This document shows positions 23,034 through 35,800 of a DNA stretch of 64,000 nucleotides, piece after piece (position 1 is the first letter of the stretch; every line of letters starts with the position of its first letter). Source of the stretch: Chrysaora quinquecirrha (Eukaryota > Cnidaria > Scyphozoa > Semaeostomeae > Pelagiidae); assembly GCA_014526335.1 (NCBI GenBank), contig JACTAT010000060.1:6800898-6864897 (forward strand). The letters run 5' to 3'. Below the pieces are notes generated by a model. The model ran no database searches, was not told the DNA's origin, and saw nothing but the letters and a program-made list of their open reading frames with translations. A program made the position numbers and the translations under genes.

Positions 23034-26024
23034 ATGTCAAGCAACATTGAGTTTACGGTTCGCAAAGGAAACCAGAGGATGCTACTGCTATACTAAATTT
23101 GATAAAGGTAAATCTTATATTTTGTTTTCCAACCTCGTAGTTGTTTTATAGGGTTAACATGAAAATTTTGCCGATTTCTGAACGTAATCGAATTTTGGAC
23201 TTAGGCCATTCGGGGCCCATTCTGTCTTTCCACGCGGCATGTGGCGTGGCCCCTTTTCCCGAACTTGCCTTCGGTTAGCCAGTCAGCCCTAAACCGCCCT
23301 CAAATTAGACAAATTGACGCATGCATTTTAAAGTTTTTATACATAACATAAACTGTAAGTTTATTTCTCTAAGGATTTATGTGTGTATGAAAAAGAGCCT
23401 GTTTCTCAAGTGGTCACAAATGAAAAAGGTAATGTAACATATTTATAACATAAGTAATTGTATTTTCTCATTTTTCTTTTCTTTCTTTATTCATCAGTTG
23501 ATCATGCTATTTGTAATGAATGATGTTATGATGTTACGTTGATGTTATATTGTCATAATGATTAACAGTTCAAGTGGAAATTAAGGTATTCAGACTGAAA
23601 AAAGTCATAACGATGCAATGCTCAAAGAAATGCCGTAATATATGTAGCAGGTTGGCATCGGACAAATAACGTATACTGTATGTAAGCTGTCCTGTTATTC
23701 TATAGGCAGTAGCTAAGCGAGTCTCATGACGATTTTCGCGCCTTTCATGACGCTCAGGCCACTTGTCCATCTCTGGCCCTCATTACGCGACTGTTGATCG
23801 GTAATAGGCTACGTAATGTAGCCATGCATTGATTGTTCCGTGCATTGATTCTTGATCTTGATCTTGGTTTGGACGCAGCAGAACGAGCCTGCGTGCAGAC
23901 TCGACTGTTTACTTCCAGGTGAGTTGAGTTGAATCGAAATATCAATGTTCGTCCTCCAGTAGAGTAATTTGAACCAAATCGGACGAACATTGATATTTCG
24001 ATTCAACTCAACTCACCTGGAAGTAAATAGTCGAGTCTGCACCAGGCTAAGCAGAACTGGCTTCATGCCATTTGTTTTGTGATATGTTTCTCTAGAAATC
24101 TTCTACTTCTATTCTATTTCTTAATATTACATTTGTTTATTTTTAGATTTACTGAGAGATGGTTTACAAGGAAATGAGTATTTTCACTGTCTTGTTGTTG
24201 AAATAGTGCCGCAGATCAACGCCAATGGTATATCTTACACTGAATTGAGTTTTTTACCTTGCTTGGGGCCCAGTAATACTGCTTACGAAGTTAGATTTGA
24301 TTATCTTTGCATGATCATTGTCATCTTTGGTATAGTTAAATAGGGCTGTGTTGTACAAAGTTCTTTCTCCTAATTCGACGGCAGAACGGATAAGCCGGAT
24401 AAATGGACAACTTCAGCAATCATGATCGGTTGTGTAATATTTTACAAGATTTAGGTCGCCTTAAAAATGAATCCTTCAATGAAATTTGCTAATCGAGTCG
24501 AAAATGTGCTGTCTTTCTTACGGGGGGGGGGGGGAAGGGGGTATTGACGGTCAAGTCAAGTACCCCTCCACAAGAGAATAGCTGAGGTATTGCATGTCAT
24601 TATATTAATGAAGGAAGAATTTATTCAAGTCAAGTCTTAACCAGATTTTTTCTAAAAGGTATACCCGTTTCTTCGGTTCTGCATGCATTATTCTCTCGTT
24701 GTGTGACGTTTTTCGTCATTTCGTCATTTCTCACAACCCCAAACCACATTCCCTGTATGCTTATACGACACAATGCTTATAATCGCAACGAAATAATAAA
24801 AACTAAATAATGAAAATAGAAATTCACTTATTAGGCAACATAAATGAAGATAAAGAATCTATAAAGACTATTGCAGGATTTGCTCTCTTTTACTTTGGTT
24901 ATTCTACTTGGAAAGGGAGGATAATGTATTTGGAAGATTTGTTTGTCAAGCCAGAATTCAGAGGTGAGGAAAGCAAGCGTTCTATTCTGGGCGGGCGGGG
25001 CAGCAGTAAAGGGAGACACCATCATTCAGTAAATCACCGAATTCTTCTTTCTACTCATTTACCATCATTCATTATGTCGAGGGGCATTTCACTCTTCCAA
25101 ACAGCTTACAAGATTTCCGTTTAAACAAAAGGATTTCTAAAGATTTTCAAAGATTTGATCATTGCATTATGTAGAGCGAATTGAAGAGCTGACATCTAAA
25201 GGTTATTTTCTTATGTCTGGTTTATCGTTTCAGGTACGGGATTAGGGACAGCTATTTTGAAGAGGCTATGCGAGGTAAAGTTAGGATTGAAGATTGAAAT
25301 AAGCATTAAGTTCATTATCTTCAATACCAATGAGTGGTCTTTGTTTTGTAGAGGAAACATATCTTTAAACATACTACACGGGTTTTCGTCTGACACTTCT
25401 AAAAGTGTAAACGACAGGAACAAACCGAAGCAACAGGACCAGACCAATATACATCGGCAGAAGATATACCCAAATTCAATTCAATTCAATTCAACTTTTT
25501 TGTAGAATACAACTTAAGCTTGCAAAACTACACAATGTGATAAATTGCGATGAACAGCGAAATCACTTTCGGGCATACTTAAAAGCTATTTTGGTCTGAC
25601 ACTCCTCAGAGTATAAACGTTAGAAACAGACCGAAATAGACTAAGGCGGATTTTATACCCAGATGCGGCTCGAAATGCACCAATCGGAAAGAACGAAAAG
25701 CTGAATTGGCATTGTGTTTTAAACACCAATCAGCTGGTCGGATACAGCGGGAAAAGTGATTAAGAAAATAAATATTGTATTCTACGCGACTCGAGAAGGG
25801 ATTGCCTATACTCTGTATAGCTCAGAGCGAAATTTAGGTCATTAATTGTTGTAAACTTATTTCAGATTTCAGAAGAACGAAATTGTGCCAGAATGATGTG
25901 GGTGTGCTTGCACTGGAATACACCAGCGAAAGAATTTTACAAGAAGATAGGTGCAGATGAGCAAAAACAATGGGATATGTATTATTTTAATAAAGAACAA
26001 ATGAAAAATTTTTGCTGTTTATAA
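23034..26024 (+). CDS. Diamine (spermidine/spermine or thialysine) N-acetyltransferase, GNAT family
   Basis: Transfers acetyl from acetyl-CoA to a small amine such as a polyamine or thialysine; cytosolic in known relatives. Six exons: 23034-23107 (ATG, MSSNIEFTVRKG), 23374-23428 (DLCVYEKEP), 24147-24227 (LLRDGLQGNEYFHCLVVE), 24835-24963 (AGFALFYFGYSTWKGR, YLEDLFVKPEFR), 25234-25274 (GTGLGTAILKRLCE) and 25866-26024 (HWNTPAKEFYKKIGA, stop). Every junction has GT/AG and phases agree. The R-G-x-G-L-G acetyl-CoA loop and the conserved Tyr of N-x-P-A-x-x-F-Y are present. Length, about 179 residues, fits the SAT1/SAT2 family. Exon 1 lacks one base near 23069-23073; restoring frame gives PEDATAILNLIK, as expected. 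Choice between SAT1-type and thialysine-type substrate cannot be made here. Confidence 0.88.
23902..24038. repeat. Long near-perfect hairpin, arms about 57 bp
   Basis: The left arm (23902-23956) runs from GACTCGACTGTTTACTTCC to ATCAATGTTCGTCC. The right arm (23980-24038) is its reverse complement with one or two differences. The loop is about 23 bp. It lies in the acetyltransferase intron between exons 2 and 3. No coding potential. Confidence 0.9.
24520..24545. repeat. Poly-G tract (G14)
   Basis: A run of 14 G followed by AAGGGGG in the acetyltransferase intron; a likely assembly weak point. Confidence 0.9.
25375..25680. repeat. Diverged copies of GTCTGACACTCC family
   Basis: TTTTCGTCTGACACTTC near 25386 and TTTGGTCTGACACTCCTCAG near 25591, each followed by an AACGACAGGAACA or AACGTTAGAAACAGACC block. 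Related to 13.4-13.6 kb and 56.84-57.05 kb. Intronic. Confidence 0.6.
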
Positions 26025-26818
26025 TAGTTTTACACAAATATACTGTTGTTAGTTACAAAAAATAGAAACCTCTAATATAAGATTTGTTTGATTCGGTGAG
26101 TGAAGCCAAATCAATCAATATTTTTTAAAAAACTGCAGGTTCATTTCCTCCTCTCTCTCTTTTCGGTAGACTTGGCAGTAGGGACTCTAAGGACCTTCAC
26201 TTGGTGGGCATTTCATTGTTGTTTAAAAAGGGGGACAAAGGGCTCTTGTTCAGAACAATAGAAGAGGAGGGTGACTGACTTATGTTATTCCCACTCCCCC
26301 TTCTGCTTTAATTATGTTATTAAAAGAGGTATTGCTTGGCAGGTAGCCACACAAACTTCTGCTCCAGAAGCTGGAAGGTTTCTTAGACAATGCCAGGAAA
26401 TGTCCACGAAATCTCGTTTGTAATTGAGGAGGTTTAGTTTGCGTCGGTTCCATCAGCCAAGTTGGTTCAAAAGCTTTCCTGCCAATTCTACACAGTTTTT
26501 GATAATGAGCAGCTTCTTCTAAAAAAGGTTCTTTTTCTCTTACAGGATTTTTTTGGTGATAAACGGTTTATTACTAAAAGGTCCTACAAGAGAAAAAGTC
26601 GAAATCGAGGATAAAGATCACAGACTCACAGAATGATTTAAGTGTTCAAGTGTCAAGATCTTCATCTTTGTTCTTCCAGAAACCTTGTCTCCCTGTGGCC
26701 CTGTTTTAGCATTCCCACAATGCAGTTAGTGGCCGGCACATGTTTGGTTGTTCCTTTCTGAATTGATTTTCTGTGCCGCGGAAGCTGTGAAACGTTTTTG
26801 ATAAGAAAAAGTTAAATT
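26025..26818. other. Intergenic region and probable FUBP-like promoter
   Basis: No exon seen between the acetyltransferase stop and the FUBP-like ATG. Presumably holds the acetyltransferase 3' end and the promoter and 5' UTR of the next gene; no TATA box or other element stands out. Confidence 0.35.
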
Positions 26819-29800
26819 ATGGCAGATTATAACGCTGTTCCTCCACCAGAAACACAAATCGATCAACAAGCAGCAATTCAAGATGCTTTGGCACGAGCAA
26901 AACAAGTAAGAATGGTTATCTTTTCTGAATTATGTAGGTTTATTTGTTGGCTAAAGGCACCTGGCCTAGACAGACAGATAAGGGTTTCATTTTCGACGTC
27001 AAAGGGTTGTAAAGAAAGGCGGGAAGACGTGGGATTTGCTTGTCTATATAAATTCTTCTATTTTTTCTAGATAGCAGCGAGATTACAAAGTGGTGCACCT
27101 GGTAAGAAGTTGTACTCATTGTCTAACATCTTTTTAGACTGAACTGTCTTATTAAGTTTTTCATGAATGGCAAACACAAACACTACAATACTGTAGATCT
27201 CTAATAGATTTTTCCACAGAATACCAGAATAGATCACTTTGGTAAATGGCAGACAGCGTTAAAATTTTTCAAAATCAGAATTTACAGAGTTTTCTATGCC
27301 AATATCAAGTAAAGCATCCAAAACTTAGTCTAGGTACAAAGTTTCAATGTCCTAGTGGGTGTGTATTTAATTTTATTAGCATTCAAAGTTCGTGATTCTA
27401 TAAAGGCTTTGACTGCAAGAAATGAAGTTGGTGAAACTTTTACTCCAGGTCTGAGCCATTAAAAAATCGCAAACTTTGAACGTTCCGTAAAATTGACAAT
27501 ACAGGTGCTAAGATCGTAAAACTTTGCACTTAGACTAAATTTTGGCTGCTCAATACGAATTGGGTATCAATAACTTTCCATCTAGAAATTTGATTCCGAT
27601 CTTGAACAGTTTTGCCCACATATGCAAGAGTTATGAGGGTGTGGGCCATAAAAATTCACCCCTCCTAGACCCCCACAATTGAAGTCCTGGATACGCCTCT
27701 CATATTGATGCTTTGAAATGTTAATTGTAGGTGCGAACCCTGCTGCAGCAGCTGCTGATGTTGATGCAAGAAAACGTACTGGAGATGATGCAGGTTTGGA
27801 GAGTATTTAGTATGTAACTGTAGCAATGGTCGCTTTTTCAATGCAAATAGTTCTTCCTTACTTTTTTCCCACAATCTGAATGCATTGAGAATGTATAGGA
27901 CTTTTTGAGTTGTGTGATACCACCAACATGCATAAAACACGTGGTAAGTGTTAGAGGCATGCAATCAATCATACACCTTGTTACTGCAGAGTATCTGCAA
28001 TAGAATGGAATATCTGATTTTGTTCAATTTTTTGCAGGAATAGAAAATGGAGCTCAACCTCCAAAGCGACCAGCTGGTATGGGATTAGAAGGTACTGTAT
28101 AGTTATTCTAGACTTATCACATTTCTTCCACTCTTTGCAAACAACAACCACAGCATTTAAAACTCCAAAAACTCTACTGTATTGCCGCTTGCTTCAGAAA
28201 TACTACATACTGTGGACTCATAGACTTACTCCATTTCTCATTCTCATCGCAAACACCAACAATCAATCAGTCACCTTTGAACTACCACAAAAACCTGGTT
28301 GCTTTTGCTTCTCAGGAAACAGGAATAAGGTTGTTGTAGTTGTTAGAACCTGTTGTTGCTGTTTTCAAAGGGGGGCTTCATAATGAGAAAGTCAAAACAG
28401 CAATTACAGCCATAAAAGTGGCATCAATCACATTGCAGTCTTTTTACAGCTGATTTTGATTGGTTCATTGAAAACCCCTCTCTCTCAGAGAAAACCCCTT
28501 GGGCAACACTCAACCAGTCACAGTTTTGCACTGAACTGAAATGCCAAGTTTTTCTACTTCAACTTCTAATTCATCTCACTGTTGCTTTATGAGCCTCTTG
28601 AAAATATGTCAGTATGGTGCAACATTGAAATCTGGGTTGTAAAAAACAATGAACGTTAATCCTGGTTATTCTTTCTTGCAGCACATGCACCAGATCCAAA
28701 ACAAGTTGCAATGCAGTTAGCTCAAAGTATTACGCAAAGGTATGCCAGTGAATAAGATCTGTACCATTTGCTATTATTTCATTTGAAATTACATGATCAG
28801 TAAAGACATTTTCTATTGTTAAAGTTGAAGGAGGAACCATATATATTGCCTTACTGCCAATGATGATTTAACTTCGGTCCGTGTTGTTGATTGAAATTAT
28901 GATAACAAGCAGAAGTGCTGAGGCAGTTTAATTGTTTTGAATCAGCAGAAGAATGTACTTGGAAGGGGGAAGGGGATCTATTTTAGTCTATTGTAGCCTA
29001 TCTGGTAATATAATGAGAAGAGTTGAACAACTATAATTGCAGATGACCTCAAATTTCTTGAGCTTAACTTCCTAGTATTGAACTGATTGTTTTCTCTTGC
29101 AGAGCTGGACTAGGTTCTATGGTTGTCGAAGATATAAAGATACCGAATAAGTTTGTTGGACTAAGTAAGTTTCACTATTGTGCCAAAATGCTTTCGAAGA
29201 AGCCCCCAAAAATAGACCCTATGCTTAAATATCTTATCAGAACCCACTTGGATTTGCAAGGTGTGCATTCAGTTGGAACAGGAAATATCGAGCCTTGATA
29301 CTTGCCTGCTAGAAAATGTTAGAATAAATAAGAAAATATTTGAAGCTTAATATGATTCTGGATGAAGGAACCTTGTTCTCACTTCCGCTGAATGAGTTGA
29401 TGGTGTGGTTGCGTGGTCAAGGCCCTCAGCTCATGATCATAAGGTTGTGGGCTTGAATCTCGTTGGAACCACTTTCCACAAGCCCACAGTCAATTCAGCT
29501 GTCCATCCTTCCAAGTTTGGTTAATTAGCACCAAGATTTCTAGGGTAATAACTGACAGTGTCCCAAATAAGTAGAAATGCAAATGCCCTCACACTTAAGT
29601 AAAAGTCAATTATTATTGTTATTATGAACGGAGAGCTCAGTGCTTAGATTTTCCTTTGCTTGTCAGAGACTCGATTAGTTTTATCTGTTCTGTTGCTATT
29701 TTGCAGTAAAGTCAAGCAAATATCACTTTGAGGTATCCTTGCAAACTAGCTACCAGACAATTTGCATATAAATTTTCATTACTTAGTTTCTTTAATTGTC

Positions 29801-32800
29801 TTGTGTGTAGGGGCTCAAAGCGAACTTGTTTAACGGCATTATATTTTTACATAAAAACATCTTGTTTTTAGTTATTGGACGTGGAGGAGAAATGATAAAT
29901 AAACTTCAGTCAGAAACAAGTGCAAGGATACAGGTTGCTCCAGGTCAGTTGAAAATTCAGTTTCTTTTTTAGCAAATGCTATTAAAAGGAAATTTCAACA
30001 TATGCCTATGTATATTAAGCTTAATTGAGTTGTACAAAGGCTGTGGAACTTATAGTTAAAGCAGTGAGGCAGTAATGCTGCAAAGCGACGAGAAGACGAA
30101 GCAAAAAAGATTAAATTTTTTTAAATACTAATATTTCGCCCTGGCATTCAGGGCTTCATCAGAGTAATAAACAAATCAAAAGATTTTACAATAATTCAAA
30201 TTTCGTGGTTGATGGTGATTGGTGGAGCTCAGTGGATGGTGTTTAGGTGACGTAATAGTGGATGTAGTTGCAGGGTGAAATGAAATGAGGTGGACAGGAA
30301 AGCACAAGATGAGATGAAATGCTATGATCTCATCCTTAGTATTTCATCTCATCTTGTGATTTCCTGTGCTTTACTGCCTCATTGCTTTATTTTATTCTAT
30401 TTGCTGCAAGAATCAAAAGATCCAACAGGACAGTTTGCATTTTGTGGCCTTTTCTCTCTACTAAATTATAGTTGTTTTGAAATTATCCTCATCATTCTGA
30501 TGGTTTTGCAGAACTAAACCTTGCTTGGAGAACTTTTCTGCTTGCTTGTTGTCAGAATTCAACTTCACCTTCAAAAGCCCTGTTTGACAATTGTTTTTCC
30601 AGTTTCTTGCATCTCTGTCATTTTCTTGCAGATCCACTTCCTGGTCAAGTAAATCCTGAAAGAAACATCACCATTACTGGTGCACCAGCTGCTGTAGAGT
30701 AAGTTAACAACAATTGTTTACTGACCCTTGTAAACTGGCTTTTTTATGTAATAGAAATTTTAAAACCATTGCAATATAGATTCACAATCAAGTAGGTCCA
30801 AAATAATGGCAATTGCAAGGAACAAATTGCATGGAAGACTTGACAAATTAGGGCTTTGATCATTGACAAATTGTCCTGGATATATCATGCTTAAGTCTTG
30901 CTTTTAAGCAGATTTGATATTTTCATTAAAGTTAATGCTCATGCTTTAAGGTGATTGGGTATATCATGCTTGTGTTTCCTCTGCTTTTGTCATTCTCTTG
31001 AATGATTCTTTTGTAGGACTGCAAAGAAAATTGTTAATAAGATATGCGAGGAAGGCAAAGTTCCAGAAACTATAGTATGTACTTTTAATAAGATTTTTTC
31101 CAACACAACTGACCAACAGACTGACAAACAGGAAGTTCAAAGACAACAATGACATCTTCCATTCCAAGGCTTAAGCTAAGCATCACCTGTTTTTCACACT
31201 ACCACACACACAAAGCCTCTGCAATTTGAGAACAGACCTTTTCAAAGAGGTTTGGGTTGGCGTGACATTTTTCTAGTAGATGGCAACCATTCAGTGATGG
31301 AATCGAATTCACGAGTAAAGGTTGACAAAGAAAGAAAGGGAATCTGCAACAATCAATGTCGATAAAATATGCAGAAACTTAGGAAACAAGTTGCAAGTAC
31401 TCACAAAAAGGAACATTGTTGATTAAATGCCTCCCTGAGCAGATAAACTGGGACTTGAATCCTTTCTTTCACTTTTACTCAAATAAAACATGAGTTTCAA
31501 GCAAACTTTGCTGTACTACCTCTCCTGAAGCGACCACAATCCTGGTCAATGAAGCAGAGAGGATTCCCTTACTGGATGGCAGCCATCTTCCAGAAAAAAT
31601 TTTGCACTGACCCAGACCTCTTTGAAAATTTCTATTGTCAAAATGCCAGAACAGAATTGCATGTGATCTGATGATGGGAAAAATCTGTCCAATCAAATAG
31701 CAGCATACTGCATGCTGAGTCAGCAGTTTTGATAATTTGCGTATATGTATATGATAACTCAATGCTTTTCATTTTCTTTTCAGCTTGCAGCACCAAGCCA
31801 GCCTGGGGAATTCGTCATTGAGCACATGGTTGCTGCTAGTAAAGTTGGACTTATAATAGGTGAGAGTTATCAGCTAATTGGAATCATCAGGTTTATTTAA
31901 GGATAGAAAATAGACTACATTATTGACTGCTGTTATGACAGGTTTTCAGAATCTCGAAATGTTAAATCATCACCTAACTTATTTGTGTTGAGCACCCAAA
32001 ATTTATCTTTGCACCTTCTTGTGACTGTTCATTTTGTAATGGGTCATTGATTTTTTTAAGTTATTTTGCTTTGCTGCTTTGCCCTGGGTCTCATGTTTGT
32101 TCCACTTCCACAAACTTCTCACGGGAAAAAGTTCCTCACATAATTTTGCTGCCACACAAAGTTATCAAACACCATCAGTTGACTGAAAATAACAGATGAA
32201 AAATTTGAGCACCTGAATTTATGGAAGTAGTTTTTACAGCCATTCCTCTGGAAAACCATTTTATTCTTTTATCTCTTTGAATTTTTTTGCTGCCATTGAT
32301 GATTAAACTTCGGTCCGTGTTGAAGTGCTGAGGCAGAAAAATCAACTTTACTGTTTCTACAAACTTGGCATCCGAATGTTAAGATTAATTGTATAATTTT
32401 GTTCTGTGATAGGAAAAGGAGGAGAAACGATAAGGAATTTGCAGGTTTGTCAAATAAATGGATTTCAGGCTGTTTGATTTTAACATGTTTGTAGCATTGT
32501 TAACAGGTGTTTAAGAACACAGAAAATTTGTTTTTACTCTCTATGATCTATGATCTGTGACTAGACTTTCAGCATTCCCCAAGTTCTGTGCAATCAACAT
32601 CCCACTTTAACTCTGAAGAAACAACAAATATAATGTCCTTATTAGTAGCCAGTCTAAAAGAGTTGGAGGAAAGTATTAAGTATTAAGTAATATTTAAAAT
32701 TTGATGATTCTGTAGCTTTGATTGTCTTTTTTGAAAGGAAAGAGCTGGCTGTCGAATGGTAATGATACAAGATGGGCCATACCAAAATTCACCAGAAAAC

Positions 32801-35800
32801 CACTCAGAATAACAGGAGATCCACAAAAATGCCAGGTGATAGATCTTTTTTTAAACATTCTGGTCCAATTTTACTTCTCAGGAAGATAATAGCGCTTCTA
32901 TTTGTCAAACATTTTGACTAATCAGAGTGCTATGACCTTCCTGGGGAGCAAAATTACAATTTTGCAAATTTCTGAGCAATATGTTTTCTTGTTTAATAGT
33001 ATGGCAAGCAAATGGTCATCGATCTGCTAACAGAAAAAGAACTTGAGGTAATATACTTTCACTATCATCTTTTAAGGCCTGGGCAAACGAGAAATGTTGG
33101 ATTAACATACACTTTCATGCAAAGTCGTCTAACCAAGCATATTATTATGAAATGGGGTGGCCAAATGATATCAAACACCATCATACATTTTGCCGTCTTG
33201 ACAGGTCTGGCTTGAATTTGACAGAGTTATGTACATGCGTGTGTCTGACATTTGTGGATGACCCTGACAAAGGGTCAAAACACCACACAACATACATGAA
33301 ATCAAAAGAAATGTATGCACGTGTATGATGGAAAGTTTGACTGGCTTTAAAATCTATCAAATACCAACATACAACAGCATACAGCATACACCATGATACA
33401 TCATCAAATAGCGTGGCCAAAGGATGAAAATTCTTGGTCCCTTTAGATATGTATTGTAAACACTAACACTAACACTAAATTTATCAAATGAGTGCAAAAT
33501 TTACACTGCATTAAATTGTCAAATGCTTTGACTTAAAATTGTGCAAAGTGTTTTGGTATGAGAAATTATCCAGGAAAAGGTTTGGCTAATTGTTATTTGC
33601 ATATAACTAAAGTATAAATAAATCTTCCATCTAGCCTCGAGTCTTCCTTATTTTCCGTTATAGATTTGTAGAATAAAACCCTGCGATTACGATTGATAAG
33701 CAGATATCATAGTCTCTTACTCTGTTGCAGAATGTTTTATGCTTTTGAATCGTCTTTAAGGATAGAGTAAGCCTGTTCCATAGGCGACCACCTACGTGTT
33801 TTAGCGTGAGACCTCCCCATTTCTTTTTAGATTTCAAAATCCTCCATATCTTTTCAAATACGCCACGCTTCCTGCCAATGATGATTCAACTTCGGTCCGT
33901 GTTACTGAACTTACATGATAACAATTAAGAAGTGCTGAGGCAAAGCATAGGTGCTACTCCACACTAAATCTTTAAGCTTTTCCCCTAAAATGATGTATTT
34001 ACGTTATGTCAGATTTTTCCTTATCTTATTGAACTTTTCAATATTTTTTTCTCAGATGGAAGGCCGAGGACAGGTGAGTGACAGCAGAAGCTGTTTTAAA
34101 AACAATTTTCTTAAAATCACAGAACTATCTATTTCCCATCGAAAATATCAATATCATTATATAACTATTAATGTTAACTTTCTTCAAAATATTTGCAGTC
34201 TATTTATATAACTAATGCAATATGTGAAACATCTTGCTATGTTTCATACTTAACCTTAGATTGATTATGTCATATTCTATAACTTGATTCCCAGATAAAG
34301 GCAGGTGTCGATATGTCTGGAAGGCCTTCTGGGCAGAATCTTGGAGGTGGCATGAATAGAAGTAATCTACCAACATCAGAGGTTTGTTTCTTATTGTGGA
34401 TCAGATATTCTTGAATGATTAGTCAAAGACCCCTTTTACACGAGGAAAACTGGATTGGCTCACGAGAGAAACTGGATTGGTTTACGAGAGAAACTGGATT
34501 GGCTCTGGTCCGATGCAGAGCTAATTTTGGCTCAGAAACGCCTTCCATTTTCACGGGATCTCTTGGATCTGTATCTTCTCTGTTTAGAGCAAGTTCTGGA
34601 TCTTCAGGTACAAAGTGTGACTAAACGTGAGTGAATAAAGCCTACAAGAACACATCATTTTTCAAAGAAAATAAAAGAAGAAATTTTAAGCATTCAACTA
34701 TATCTGGATGAGATCAGAACTGATCCAGTTCTTCTCGTGTTAATGGGGTCTAAGGTTGCATTAGCAAACCTTCTAAAAGTCTGAAGCATGATTTCAACTG
34801 AGCAGAATTCGCTTAAGACCCTCAAAATGAGGTAGAACAAGTTAGGCACACATCACTTGATCTTAATGGGAAGGGTACGAAGCACTGAAAGCAAAGAAAA
34901 CAGCACAAAGTCGAACCTAAATGCATTTTTATTCAAAACAGATTCCTGTACCGAGAGAAACAGTTGGATTTGTTATTGGAAAAGGTGGCGACACGATAAA
35001 GCGGATCCAACAAGAATCTGGCTGCAAAGTTCAATTCCAAATGCGTGAGTTTTTCGAATTTATTTTGCGCTTTAAATTTACTTAAATTTGCAAATCGTAT
35101 CAAAATCCTCCATATCTTTTCAAAAACGCCATGCTTCTTGCCAATGATGATTCAACTTCGGTCCGTGTTACTGAACTTACATGATAACAATTAAGAAGTG
35201 CTGAGGCAAAGCGTTGGTGTACTAAATTCTAATGCTAAATGGTGACTAATCTTATTACCCGAGTCGAAGTTTTTGCTCTTTAGGCCAACCTGATAGATCA
35301 GTCACCCAGAACGCCCAGGACTAAACTCATTACATAAGTTCCACTAATCGTAATCAGCAGCGGCAGTCTTTAGCAACAGCAACAACTATTTACTTTAAAA
35401 GAATTGAATTGGATGACCTATCGAAATAAGATTGACCTAAGGGGCGAAAACTATGACTCATGAAATAACGTCTAGCCCAGGACTACTGTTAGCATTAGGC
35501 TAGACTTATTTCAAGAGCCGTAGTTATCTTTACTAAGTCTATGCTGGATGTTGAAACCATGCTGAGCAAACAGCTGTATGGTTGTTGTTGCTGCTGTTTG
35601 CAAAGAGAGAGGACTCATGTAATAGGTCTAGCATTAGGACACCCGATTCAGTTTTTTATGCGAATGGTGATTGCTGTTGTTAAAGGCTGCGGTTGCTGTT
35701 TTTAAAGAGTGGAATATATATGTAATGAGTCTATATGAAGACTGCTCGTTGTTTGAAAGCCTGGTTTTCAATAGGTTGCTGGATGTTGCTGAAGTTTTGA

